Assembly: GCA_013433145.1 (NCBI GenBank)
Contig: CM024172.1
Location: forward strand, 9,758,053 to 9,822,052
DNA from: Ascaris suum
Taxonomy: Eukaryota > Nematoda > Chromadorea > Rhabditida > Ascarididae
Length of the DNA stretch: 64,000 bases
Reading direction: 5' to 3'
The notes beneath the pieces were generated by a model. That model was given only the letters and a program-made list of their open reading frames with translations, was not told the origin of the DNA and did not search any database. The position numbers were made by a program, and so were the translations under genes. Position 1 is the first letter of the stretch, and every line of letters starts with the position of its first letter. Positions 24,101 through 39,100 of this stretch are shown here, piece by piece.

Positions 24101-27100
24101 GCACGAACTTTATGCGCCCCACCTTCTTCGAAAAGACCAACCGTAAACTGGAATGGACTTCCTGAAAACACCGGTCTTGAGCATTCTTTATGGTAAAAAT
24201 AATACCTCATCTTATAGCATCTGATAGTTCCTTCCCCTTGTGGCATTTAAAAGCACTTTTTAAAGGGAGAAAAACTATATGCAAAAATGGAAGTTCACAA
24301 ATATACGAACAGCAAATCTATGACGCTCTTATAGCCAAAGATATGATGAAACCATCTATTTGGTAGAAGTCACAAACTCTTGTTGAGGAAGAAAATGAAA
24401 GAAATTTCTGCACCTTTTGGGGCATTATTTGAATTGATAAGAAATCATTATTTTCCCTCTCATTTTTGAATACTGCAGGTCGATGTAATACGTATGCGTC
24501 CTGTAAATATGCTTGATAAACTTTCAAAACTTGCATAACTCGCCCATCAGTCGGGCCAGTCTTCTAGAGTTTTTTTGGGCACTAGAGTTAAGCAAACACC
24601 CGAACCGCAGCACGTAACTTTAAATGTCCAAAATTTTCTTTTAAGCAAATTTTTCGTTACTAAAATCACAACTTTTTCTTTCTCTTATAACGGCTATGGC
24701 CTTAAACTCACAATGGGCCAAAGTAGGCGAACATACCCGATACATGCTGATCTCGGTGGAAGACAGAAACGGCGTAGGTCCCCTCGACTTCGGGTCTAAA
24801 TCTGATCTGGTAGTAGTTATTATCCAAATCACGCATCTCGACATCTTCACTACGCCCATTTGGCATCATCACCTTGGCATTCATTTCCATGGGAGCGGTA
24901 TGCGGCAAATGTAGATACAGACATGCATCCTGTCCAGGAAGTACCACAGGTGCCTAAAATCGAGGTAGTAATTCTCCAATTGCTAAAATAAAATATGCAG
25001 TTTACGTTCTCTCCGTGTCAACCTTCAATATATCGCTCGAAACGAAAACAGAGACCCTTCGTCTTTTCTAATCAACCGTAGGCCTCCGCGAAACTTGTAA
25101 ATAAATACAAGCGTTCAGCATGTAAAAAATGTCCTGACAGATTTTAGCAATTTCGGGTGCCTCACTCAGTAAGCAATTTTCGTCGTCGTCAAAAGATTTC
25201 AACCACCGAGATGACGATCTCTCCTTTGGAAAGTGCCACTTATCTTCTCTCATATCTGTAAGGCCTGAAGGATGCCATGCTTCCCTAAAGACACAATATG
25301 AATCTCCTCTATCAACCAATAAAGTCCCTCCTCGAAAGGCGTGTACCAGTTGTAGCACTAATCGAAGGTAAGTGATTTCTCGACCATATGAGGTCAATGC
25401 ACGTCTTCAATAACTTCCGACGATAAGTGAAACTGCGAAGGCGAAATGTCCGCGTAGCCTTGTTCCCAGTTCGCCATAAAATTGCATAAAATCGATCTTG
25501 GAATGTGATAGATGCAGAACCGCCGTATCACCCTTTCTTGGCAATTATAGGGTATCAGCATTGACAGTACTGGACAGCAGGTCGAAGAGGTGGATATTTG
25601 AAAACATCTACAAACTTCCGGGACACATCGATAACAGGCGCAAAGTCGTGGCAATTAGCTTCTCAAATTCAACTTTAAGCAACGGATTTCAGCGCGATAA
25701 ATAAGTTGCTTGAAGTGGACGCTCCGATTTGTGCATTTTCGTGAGGCTCACGAGGGAAGACTTATGGACAACAGAGGCATCTACTCGAGAGATGATTTTG
25801 AACCGAGCAAATAGTCTTTAATGTATAGTTGACTTCCCTAATAAAGTGAGGAATAACGATGCAGAGAGAAATTAAAGAATCACACACACACACATACCTG
25901 AGCCGCCTCCTTGCTGATCATCTCCTTCACCGCACCAATCCCCTTGCCAGTGCAATTCACAGTGAATGGACTATCTGCAAACAAACAAGGAGAAGAGACA
26001 TGACTTATTCACTATAGTCGATCGTTGGTGTCAAACTACATATCTGCCAAAGATCTGCCCATATCACTGAAAGAGCCACAACTGACAACACAAGTTTATT
26101 CAGAGATGCATAAAGATAATAAATATCACTGAAACAAATAGAATCCCTCCAGCTTATGTGGTAAAAAAATTCTTCACGAATGCTTCATACATGACTCTCC
26201 TCAAAACCTTTCATGAGGCACAATAACGAGATGTGCAGCCTAGATCTCCCTTCGAGGAAGGATGCGAGCAGAAAATATCACACAACAACGAATGAAAACA
26301 TATCAAGACAAAAAAAGAAAAGAGTCAAGCGTTTGGAACAACGCGGATCTAGATGAATCTCCTGTATTAATCAGGTGAATTTTAATAGCAAACGTCGCTT
26401 TGGATCGCTTCTACAGAAGCGGATGTTTCCGATCTCAGTTATAACATAACAGTCTTTATAAACCAACCATTCGGCCAACGTTGCAATCTCATGCCATAGA
26501 AGCACTTTCCAAGCCAAAAAAACATACGGAAAAAAACAAGCAAATTACCAGTGACATGAAGGTCGGCGAATTTCACTGAAAGAATGTAAATTCCGGGTTC
26601 AGTTGGCCGGTAAGAAATATGGATGAGACCATCCTTGGCTTCTTTGCAGTTCAGTTCCGCTTTCGACGGACCTTCTACCGAAACAGAAAGACCACCGAAG
26701 CCTAAAATAATCTTAACATCCAGTACAAGAAAAGAAAGGATTAAACAGCGATAATAAAAATTAAAATGTAATTAAAGCATATAATGATAGCAACAATGAT
26801 TACAACAAATACTCACTAACAATGCAAAGTGAAGGATTTTCTACGTGGAAGAATTATATTATCGCTATAATATGCTCATATATTCCCCGAGTTCTATAAA
26901 AGGCGAACGAGCCAGCCTCTGGGATCATTTTTCAATAGCTCAGATATGTAAAACCACTACTGGAATACCCACGATTTGAAACCAAAATTTCCAGGAATGA
27001 ATACCTGGAAAAGGTAGATTAAACAATGATCTCATGTGAGTTGTTCGAAACGATCCAGTGACCGATATCAGAAATTGCAATAAGATAACAAATACCTATA

Positions 27101-30100
27101 TCAATCCCAGTTTATAGTTTACTGCATACGGTAAAGAACGGCTAGAAACGAAACTAAGTGCTTACCAGCATGACGAGTATCGACAATGATGTCGTTGAAT
27201 TCCTGGCAGACTGCGGTCGCCATGCCTTTCCCTGTGACAACAACCTTTGACGCATCGCCCACCTGCGAACACCGTCCACTTTTTAAGAGGTAAGAATAAC
27301 ATCACTGAGAAGGTAACTCAAGATATCTCGATGAAACTAACCATAGGCAACCCTCAGAAGCGAATATTTGAATGTGATGTTGGGATAACATAATTTGCGA
27401 TATTAGTAAGTAAGGACAGCGGTGGAACCTTAGATGAAAGCGACCAAAGAAAGACAAGAAAAATTATGCATAGAGCCGATGCGATATGCATTTCCATGCA
27501 TACGAGTCAGGCTAATAAACTAAAAAAATCATTCTAGAACATTTAATTACATATCAACTTCTCGGAATTGGAAAATGACGTCATCATTTTAAAAAAAACA
27601 GAAAAAACGCCAACGTTCAAAATATTTTCGATTGCAAATATTTAAGTAATGCAAAAACTTCAGAAATTCGCCGATGAATGGCGCTGGCGATGAATAACGA
27701 ATGCATTTTTACGACTTAAATAGAGAAACTGAATCCAGACAGAACGTTTACTGGAAGAGAGTTGATAGGACACCTTCCCTCTGAAGTTTAGAAAAAAGAT
27801 CGACGTAATGCAATAGGCGCATTTGATTAGTTACAACAGCCGCATTAGCATTTATGCCTTGTTCCTTAAGGTCCGTTGTTGCAATGAACGATGTGGGAAA
27901 ACGATGACGATAACAAGGGAAGAAAATCACTCTTATTCGACAAGGTACCGCGGGATGTTTCTTTCATTCTTAGCGTGTTGTCACGTTCAATTCGTTGCCG
28001 TTGAAGCAGAACAATGCTCAATTATGAAAGTTATGAAGAAACAGAGGAAAACAATGTACTAAAATAACTGATAGAAAAGAGAGTAGACGGGATAGAAAGA
28101 AGACATAAATAAACATTGCATTTGCTCATTTTCTTCTCTCGTTTCCTTCTTATCGGTGTTGGCAAGCAACTCTCGACGGATACGGCGCCCAAATCTTACC
28201 TGAGTTTTATCGACCTTAACGCGGAATGGCGACTTTGGTATCACTCTGCCATTCTTCTTTACCGTAATCAAATGCTCACCCTCTTCCCTTGGCGTGAATG
28301 ACACACCTGCAATCAATATCCGGTATTATTCTTCATGCAGGTCCAACCAGACAGGTAAGCGTTTCTCAGCAAAACTCGATAATAAATACGGACGGGTGTA
28401 TTCAGCACCCATTTTGCAAACTAAACAAAGCACAACGCCAACAACACAAAACAATTCATTCCTCCAGGCATTCAGAATGATCGATACGAACAGTGCAGAT
28501 TCTAACATCACAATACTTCATCCACACCTTAACAACATCACGCAACTATCTAGTATTTGCAGCTGTAGCCTAATGTTCTGTTGGTTCACTATTTCTGTGC
28601 ATCATCGCAAAGAGATTTATGATCGATAGGCAGACCGATATGGTTGGCATCGATGCTTCGAATGAAGCACGGTTCTTCGATTCCTTGTGGGCTTTTGATC
28701 GATGCTGAGAGCCCTTTCAACTCGTTCGCTGCGATGTTCAACGAAACCTGCAGATTGGGCCAAAATGATGAAATTGTTGTCGGTGTGCTCATGTTCCTCA
28801 ACTTAAGATGTTTCTTATGAGATGTTGAGGTGGGAGAGCATTGAAAGAAGAAACTCAAAAACAACGTCATTAGGTCAGAGTTGTAGTGAGAAAAGTAACT
28901 TCATACTTTAGGTTTTTTGATCTCTCAAAAAGGCTGACATAACTATTTTTAAACGATTCGACAGACGGATCAGCCTAATGAAACTTCTGCTCATCGACTG
29001 CCTGAGTTGGCGGTTCGGTTTTACGAATGGATAAAAAGACCTGATTTTGACAGGACACATCACGTAACAATGAATGACTCCAGCAATACAAACTGCCTGC
29101 GAACTTTACGAGAAATTTAATTCGAGTAAATGACGGATGCTTTCTTCAGAAATTTTAAAAACAAAGTATGACTTCATTAAGAAGCATTGAAAAAAATTAT
29201 AGGTTTGTGAGAATAATCCATCTTTTCAAAATCTGACGATGGAAGAACATTTTCCCTCTGAAGCTTTCAAAGGAAACAAGCGCATATTTAGAGGGAAATG
29301 TTCCTTGATGTAGGTGACTGTCGGAATCGTACGACATCGAAGTGTTGCAGCGCTACTATGTGACTACAATCAAACGAGCGATATCGGTAATCATTTTCGC
29401 GACCTTCTACCACATACTATCAGCCCTCAAGATGAAATTTAAGAAACGTTCTTCTCAACCCTAAGCAACCAACAAAACAACCACTAAGCTGAGGTATCAA
29501 AGGTATTTCAGTAACGCATCAAAAATCGCAAGTGGAATAAACCGTGAATCGAGTCAAGTCATCCATAAAAACACACTCGCTAAGTTATACTGGGACTGAA
29601 CAATACTTTCATAAGGGTGTATCTGAATATTGAAACAACAGTGTTTTGTCATAATAAAGAATGCTTCTTTTTATTCAACAATGTATATATAGCCACGACG
29701 TGGAGTTGTAAGCATATGTGGAAATATGAGGCAGAGGCATACCTCAGAAGTAGATCCCACGGACAGATGCGCCCTCTTCTGTCCTTCACCGGCCACCATC
29801 ACCGTGAACGGCGAATCTTTGACTGGTTTGCCGGCCAGCTTTACATGAACCTTGTACTCGCCAGGCACTGGTGGGACCCAAGCCACTGAGCATGTACCAT
29901 CCTTGAAGCAAACCGATTATTTTGATATTTGAGCACTTAGAATGATGTCTGAATAATAAAATGACTTGTGCTGCTGCTGTACGAGCACTGAAATCCCTTT
30001 TTGCAACCACGTCACCAATTTAATGGCCGATTCAGCATTGATGAACGACTTAGACATTTGCTCTTTAAAAACAATAAAAGTTACGGACTTCACATAAAAA

Positions 30101-33100
30101 CTTATGCGTATAATGGAAGTGGGAAATCACCGACTTAAATATCGACGAAGAATAAGGCTGCTCAGTACAGCAACAACCCACTTTTTCAGGCGAATAAAAA
30201 ACTGACCATATCGTACTCTTACTTTGATTATATCGCTGCTCCAAAGCACTTTTTCGCTTATAAGGGAACTCCAGGCATGCCACATGAATATTACAAAAAT
30301 TAACGACGCATGTTGTCAAAATATCTTCAATAAATCCCCATAATGAGCATAAACCCTTATTGGAAGGTTTAAACAAATGTGGATATTAAGGTCACCTTGT
30401 TATCGTGGCACTGGATGGTTGCTTTAGCACAACCCTCGACAGCAACCGACAGTTCCTTAGCAGGTGATCCTTTCGCCGATACCGTAAATGCGGCCGGTTC
30501 GCCAACGAACGCGTGCGAGAGGCCTGGACCATAGACGGTAACAGGTCCCGCCTTTGCCTCGTCGACGAAAAATGCAATCGGACTACCCACCATATTGACA
30601 CCATTGTGTTGGATTGATAATGTGTGATGACCGTACTGAGTTGGTTTATACGTAACCGTCACCGTACCATCATGATTGTCCTCAAATATCACCTCCGGTA
30701 TGCAATAGCGAGAATTTTTGACGAGCACAGGGAACTTCAAAGATTCACGCTGCACTGTGATTACCTACGCAACTGTTTAGAGTTTTAGATATATTATTTT
30801 GCATATTGCTCCGGTTCATTTAATGATAAGCGTAATCACTGCTCAACCGTCCTACAGCAAAGCCGTATGAATGTCGGTATGAAAAGAACGAAAGCAGCAA
30901 AGTATAAGCGAAGCTGGCACAACATACTCCTGCAAATGCAATTAATATGCAAACCCGGTGCGCATGAAACCGCAAAAGAATCCCTGTGTGTTCCCCTATG
31001 CCAGTGACGCTTTGCAAATCCTTTTGCTTGTGAGTGAGTGAGACGATGTGGAATAAGCCTGCATATGCAAATTTATAGCAATGCAAGTCCGTGGCATTTT
31101 TAACGATTGTTTGTTATTAGTAAAAAAGAGAACCACGAAAACGAAATTTGGCTTATGAGTTCATCTTATAGCGCAGATTAGATCATAAACTTCATTCTTG
31201 TCGTTTCTGTAGTTGGTGGTTTGAAATCACTGCAGACGTAGACGGAAATATATAAATATGCATGAATAGGATACCGTCACTAAGCACAGCTGCATGAAGT
31301 GATTAAAACAACATGTGAAATTGCCGTCTAATCAGTTCGGCTTCATTACTTTGAGATAATCACATACTTTGTTTCATAATCTCACATGCTGCAACCTATT
31401 CAATCCTTTCAAGTTACGACCTCTTCCTGGCGGATCCACATTCTCTCAATTAATTTTTTCTTTAGATGACTGCTTTCGAGCTTTTGTCACGAAACTTTGA
31501 AAGGATATTTTTATACTGATTAAAAATAAGGCTTTTGATGCCTTCTATCATAAAAAGTTACTGTTAAAGGCGGATTCGAGTTAGACGATTTATATGCGAT
31601 AGAATATCCGAAGCAAGAATTCGGATAGTTGTGCAACTTCGCACCCAACTGGTTACGTCGTACCTCAATAGACCGTTGAGCGGAACTTTTCAATTGTGTA
31701 TGTAAACGACGTTTGCGATAATATAGCGTAATATCAAACCTACTGTAGAGCCCTAAAATCTACAAGACATTTAACTATGCTCCTAATAATCTAAATTCGT
31801 TGCAAAGAGATGTTGATTGGTAGGAAAGCCGGTGCAATTTTATGGCAGTTTAACGCCTCCTACGATAAAGGCTGTGTTCTGGAAATCAGTTAGCATAATG
31901 GCTCCTTTACTGGCATTGGCATTAACAGTGATGTGATGTCATTCCATTCCCGAGAAATCATTCAGAACCGATAACTTTGCAGCACGAATGTCTCGAATGT
32001 AATCGTAAAGCTCTCACTGCATATTATCGAGCCATTCTGAGATACTACACCCCTTGCCGTCACCTCACCTCGTTTGTGACACCGTACCGCCTGAAGTGCC
32101 CAAATGCGTTTACCTCTTATTAAGTTCACAAAGTCTATCTTGTTTCTTACGAAATGGATTACGTCAAAACTTCTTACTTAGGATCACTGGAATATCGCAG
32201 GCTTCGATTCGTTTCATCCTCTATTTCAAGATAATACGCGCTTTTCCTCAGCGCTCCCCCCCCCCCCCCCTCACCAGCGTCTTCTTTTCTTTTACGACAG
32301 CCAAGAAAAATCATGGTATAATCTGTCATGAAGAGCCAGAAAAACCTGTACCATAAACAACGTCTCGAATAGCATTCATTACCGTTTCGCACGAAAAGGG
32401 AATTTCTGTCCCTGAAAACGTCGCGCAAGTAGATAGTACTGAAAGTTCCGTCACGCATCTAAATCATTTTAATCGCCACTGTACTGTAAACTTCATATCT
32501 GAAATTTCCCCACCACTTCGATTTTTTGCCTACTGATCTGAATTCCTTTGTGCAGTTTGTATGTCAGCCGATCTGTCATGCATCCTTGTTTTCCCTCTCA
32601 TCCAATGCCTTTCACGGTCGTTTTTTCTTCACATGTATACCTACGAAAATGTTTTTCTCTGGACGGAACACCTCACTGAGCTGCTTCATAAGTCTTACTC
32701 ACTATACGAGCGATTGCCAATGTGACTGTCAGTCGAGCGCTCAGGCAGCAACAACATCCCAGCTATCAGCACAGATGCTTCGGATCTGTTATTTGAATAA
32801 CGTTGGCAGAAATGGGAATCTGAGACCTTAATTTGTGCGACGTCGTGCTTGCCCGATGGCATGGTAACGATGGCAGCGAGTTTGTCGAAGTCGTAATCAG
32901 GCTCAAGCGAGAATTTGAAATCGCGTGGAATGAATAGTTCAGATGCTGCCTCCTGCGGGCTCAATGGCGGAGTTTCAGCACTGCCTGACGGTTGTTGCTG
33001 TAGAAGAGGGCGCTCTTCGATATCCTCACTCCTTCTTAGCAAACACTGTTCCTCACGTGCAGCTAGCTCGGACGGCGAAAGACACTGAAAAAAAAAATTC

Positions 33101-36100
33101 CGCAAACGGCTGCAAATCCAAAAGCGTCTAAAAAACTTTGCAAATCCAACAAGGAACATGAAACGTTTGTGGTATCTAATGCTGAAGTTATCTGCTTATG
33201 CTCGGCCATCAACGCTAAGAATTTATCGTATGCCAAGGTTACAGTAACACTTCTATGATCTACAGCCACATCAAATAACTATATTCGTGCAAAGACTTAA
33301 ACTTATTCATCAATTAATAGACCACATATCCTATTGCACTGGAATGCAGTTGTGAAGAGACCTCTGCAATGATAAACGACACCGAAGAAGCATTGCAGCG
33401 AGACTAACTTGATCTTAGAGATCGATTTAGTTTAAAGAGAGCTGTAAAGGTTGAAAACAAATATATAGAACAACTGCCGAGTACATAAATATCTGATGCC
33501 TCTCTTTATTGAGCGAAAGATGTTTTTTCAGCAAAAATGCTCCATCAAAAACACTGGGCCAATTTCCTCTCTTCCAAATCGCCGTATTAATCATTCAGTA
33601 TTGAGCGACCATTTCCCGATGAATGCCTTCTCTTTTGATATCATTCATCTTGAAAGCATTTCCATATACAAATCAAACTGCATCCCCTCTGATAAACCTA
33701 GTAAAGAAAATACACGTTGCCAATTACTCAGTTCAACAACAAGAAACTGTAAAAATTACCTGCTAGAGACTTGCAACACATCATTTAAAAGGCAAAAGCC
33801 CAATTAAAACGTTTTATACTAGAGAGCATTGTCCCTCTTGAGGTAGCAATTGTCATGAAACAGTAAGAACACAATACTTCAAGCAATCTATTCGCCTCTA
33901 TTTTTGCTCGCTAAATTCGAATAAAAACGTTCAGAACATAGAAAAACCCCTCTTGTAATAACTGTGCTGATTGAGGGTTCAATTTTACGCTATCCCTACG
34001 GAAATGAATCTCTCAATTAGCACCATTCGTATGCATCGTACCCACCATCGAGAAAAATTACTTCTTCCTAAGAAGATTTTGCACAGGCGGGAAGGATGAG
34101 TGCAAGCAGGTGGGAGAAGGGGGACGGAGGAGAAAGAAATACAAAAGCTCTCTTTTTGGCTGTGTCATAGAAATGGATAGTCTTGTCTTTCAAACGACTC
34201 AATCATACGTTTAAAAAATTTCACTAAAATTTATTCTCTTAAATCAATGGTAGGACTACTGAAATAGTTTGAAAAGCCATACATCCACTTTTATCCAATT
34301 TGCATCAGTGAATGACAATGTGCTAAACTCGATTGCCGCCACATAAAGTTAGCTTTGATGGAAGCTATGGCTATAGAAAGCGCTGTAGTGAATGAAAATA
34401 TATATGCAGCCATCGCCGCCTTTAGAAGAGCTGTAATTAATAACCACGAACAGCTCAGGATTTTTTTTTTTGGAGGCAACAAAGGCACCAAGCAGGGATA
34501 GCACTTGCATAGTGACCTCATCTAACAGGATATGAGTTAACGGCTCAGGTATCCAGACGCCACTAAATGTTAGACCAGGTGTTCAAAAGAGCGCTAAGTA
34601 CCGGCTCAGAGAGTCCTTTACCACATGAGGGGTTCGGTTAAAAGTGAAGAAATGAACATCACAGCCGGTCATTCAAGAAAGGAAACATGATGCATGAATC
34701 TCGGTGGCGTCATTGACAAAAAACACAAACCATCTGCCATTAAAGTCAGGCTTCCATCACACTTCCGCCACGTATATTCTTTGTGGAGTTGTTTAATATT
34801 CAGTAGCGACCGACTCTTTCGCCTACACTTTTATCCTAACAATGTCTCGTTGGATTGTATGACCGCTAAAGCGTTCTCCGAGACTACCGGACTTTTGAGG
34901 ACGGAAGGAGGAACGTTGCTGCTTGAAGAGAAAGAGGAAGCATATATCTGATGAGTCTTTAAACCTCAAAGGAATAGCAAGTAAGCGCAACATTTCAGCG
35001 CCAACAGCCGTCAAAATGATAGGAAGTTGGAAGAAACGATAAGAACATTATTTCTAGGTTCAAAACCGACTTTTAGAGCGATAACAAATAACAATTACAA
35101 ACAACACATACCTATTCTACAGATTCAGCTCGTTGCCTCAGCCTGTTTCAACTACGCAATGTTCAATATATCAGTGAGAGTTCACAAGCTGGGCAATTCT
35201 CAATTTGTCCTCATTCAATGCCTCTAGTCTCAAAGACAAGCGATGCAATCAACCCATCAACACCAACAGGGTCGGCAGTTTGCTGCGATTTTATGAACAA
35301 GTACACTTAACTTCATCCATTTAGAAACTGCAGCAAACATTTCCATATACTTCATGCAGTGAGTAATTGACATCATTTTCATGCTGAAGCTGCAGGTTTA
35401 CGTTCTTAATTATTTCAGAGTCACTCAAGAATTCGTATTTCAAAGTTTTTTTTTTCAAACAGGCAAGCCCTTCAGATCTTCTTTTGATAACAAATAATGA
35501 AAAGCTTACAGAATTTCAGATGACATTTAAAAGGTATTTCCAAACTAAAGCAATTAAGTATATCAAATTTCTCGTCTACTCAAATTTCAAAGAAATTATA
35601 GCAGCCATTCAATAGAACATAACTCGCAACAGCTTCTCGTTATATAAATGTCACATTGTAATATCGTACGACTGCTTGCGTATTGATAAAAAATATTGAA
35701 CATTACATAACTTCATGCTGGTTTAAACTTCTTAACCACGTGCTTAGGGCAAATATAGTTCTGCAAATGTGCTCATTTCATATTGCTATGAAAAAAAGAC
35801 TTTCATTTTCACCGAATAAGACAAAAATGAATGCACTAAAATCAGAAATCCCACTGTTCTTGGCGTGGCATTTAGGTACAAATGATAAAACCTTCCAAGT
35901 TTCTATTGCTATCCGGTACTTCAATAATCAGCGGAATTGTTGGCTACGTTGAGACAACTTTCGTCTTTCGAATTAGCATTCCACCCACTAACCCACCTTC
36001 CTCCTTCGCTTTTCGCTCCTTTCCTCCTGCGACCATGCCTTGGTGGGGCAAATATAATGCACTTTCAAATATATTGCTATCAGAGGCAGGGCCCGGGGGA

Positions 36101-39100
36101 CGAGGATGCAATGGTCGTAATTACATCGTTGGTAATTACCTTAGGTCTGCTATGGAATGCTTTTTGAACGCAAAGTGAGCCTCTACTTTAGACTGTAAAG
36201 CCGAATGTTTGCTAAAGCCTGCTCGGGCAGTATTGTCTACCACCTTCAGATGTCTCGAAATGCATAAAGAGCATTCAGCCATCACAGGCAGACAACTACT
36301 GATGTTCAAAAATTTACAAAAGCGATGCCATATTGCAGAAGCGAAAGTGAAAGAAAGTAGCAATAGAGAGGAGAGGAAAGGTAAGGCTGCGATTAGCTGC
36401 TGTATTGTTACACATAAATGAGCAATGAAGAATGTGAGAAGGAAATGCCTCGGGCCAATTGACTTTAAGAGATGGAGAATGCTTGTTAGCGCAACAACCT
36501 ACGACTGCTGCAATGAACACAAAGACATTCAACCACATAAACAACTGCGACTTATATGAGCGATTGCAAACCAATAACCAATTAAACTGCAAAAAAAATA
36601 AAAATAAATTGCAACCAGCTCTGACCACGCACCGATTAAAAAATAATAACTTTAAGAGAGAGGGGGAGGGAGGGAAAGAAAGAGAGAGAGCGTGCGCGAA
36701 AAAATTCGAGAAACAATCGAAGACATTTCAATGAATTGAAAACGGAAATAAGGTTGAGAGTACCATATGACCTTCACCTGCGATCACCTGTCAGTGTCAG
36801 TGAATGTCTTTGCATGCATTTGCAAAGGCAGTAAGAGCATAAAGCCGTCTCATAAAACCAAACCACGTAAAACACCAACATTATGAGAACCCCAGTGAAT
36901 ACCAAACGAGCATTGCTTATTACATTCAATAAATGGGCAAACCTCAACGGTTCTTTTCCGGATAGACAGCCAATGAATAAATCACAGCGATATATAATTT
37001 ACTATAATCGTCAAGCGGAACGTGAGCAGAGGAACGCGCAATGCGCTCAACAGTAGCCGGTATGTCGTTGAAAGAATCACAAATGATTTTCCAGGAATGA
37101 GACATTACACAGCACAGATTTTATGGAAGGAAGAAGCAAGAGGATGTGCGTTTTGACCGGGCCAGAGGAAAAAAGCACGCATGTGCATTATGAACAATAC
37201 GACGATGCTCGGCACAAAAAATGATGGAAGGAACTGCTTACCTTCTCTTACTGCATTAAACGGTAAAACGAAAACGCCACTTATTAGCAACAGCATTTGG
37301 CTTCGCGTTTGGAATTGGCAAATGTAGACGGAACGTTCGCTCAGACGAAGGAAGTTATCAACGGCGGCAAAGAAATGGGGTTGGGGAAGCGAATAGAAGG
37401 AATGATACTATGCTATCATTCCACCCAATTGACTCAGATCACCGATAAACAACAATGGAATAAAATGATTTAACTGCTCTTCATTAAGCTTCACTACCTG
37501 AAGACCATGTTGTTCAATTTCAAATGACTGTTTAAAAGAACAAGCTCGAATCATGAAGTGAACTACAATTTTCTCGACTCGAATAAAAGGAGTGACCAGT
37601 GTCCATGCGAAGAGGAAAAAATTATCGTATGCATCATCAATTAAAAAACTAACATCACCGATTTCTTCTGCAACTCTGCGTTGATGCCGGGCAACTGCGT
37701 ATATGCCCTACCTCCTCCACTTCCTTCAACAACGAGGATACTAGTGCGAGAGTTTATGCATTGCTCATACTTGAAATAACATAGTTCTATAGGCTCACCT
37801 ATAATGTACGTCGAAACTAGAAATAAAGAATTCTGGAAATAAACAGGACGTTTTTACTTAATCACTCCCCCCACCCAAAAACGGCAGCCAATTTTCAAGA
37901 CAACAAAAATATAAACGCAATACCCGCGAGAGAAAGAAAAAGGTGATTAACTGACAGACAAGGGAAACTGACTGGCCGGTGGCATCGCAAAGAGGCAATA
38001 GCTGCTCGCTGTCAAACTCGGATCATAAATAAACCCACTGCACCATTCTGCACCTCATATAATTCAGCACCCACCTTCCACCTTTCGAAGACTCATCGCA
38101 TCGGATAATCGCTAGATTCATCAGCCCCACACTTTACAACCAACGAATAAAACCATGCTTCAAACACTTCTTCATCTCGAATGAAAGACATAAAAATCAA
38201 CTATAGCCTCGAAGGGCGTCAGTGATCCTGTAAAAGTATTCGGTCACGGACACCAGGTACTGGATTCCAATTCGCCGATGTTATACCCACCCTCCCGCAT
38301 CCCCATCTCACTGAATTCCTCTTGCCATACTCATCAATGAACATTCTAACACACGACGCATATATGAGCTTAGATAAAAACATTTTCTTAGTCACTAAAA
38401 TTTAAAATAACAGGAAGGCGGAATTGAGTGTAAGTAATGCACCAGCAGATCAAACGAATGAAATTCAATTAGCACAAATGGTCTCCTTTAGGGGTATTAT
38501 GCGTAGACACAATAAACAGCACGACACGACAAATGCATGAATGGAACAAATCGTTTTTGATCGATGGCACATTCGAATCGTTTCGTCAGTGAGTTTAAAG
38601 CACTTTAACTTTCACACACCTAAACTGAAGTATTACCTCCTTCATTTTCATTTATAGCGGTTTGAAGAAAATTTTTCTTTCATGGCTTCAGACATCATAT
38701 TTCATTTCATTACGTTCAGTTAAAAAATCAGCACACATGAAAGATTAGCCGAGAGGCAATTCACTTCAATCATTCCGTTCTCTGCGATCAGAGAGAGAAA
38801 AGGCAAGAAAAAGAGAGAAGGAAATTGAATGAGAGAGGTAAACTTTAAATTTAGGAAGCAGATGTTTCCGGTAAGAGAAAAACATCATCTCACATGGAAG
38901 CACGCCCAATAGGATAGTGTACGTATTAGGAAGCGTTTTCTTGTGAACTCAATAATGCCGAGCAATTAGCAAATCGGAAGAGGCATATAACAACTGTTCA
39001 AATAGCTTGCAACATCACAACACGCCTACGCCACTGAGCGGAATTTAATTCGTCTTTATAGATGCAATAATCACTTAATGCTTTCAGCTATACTCTTTGA

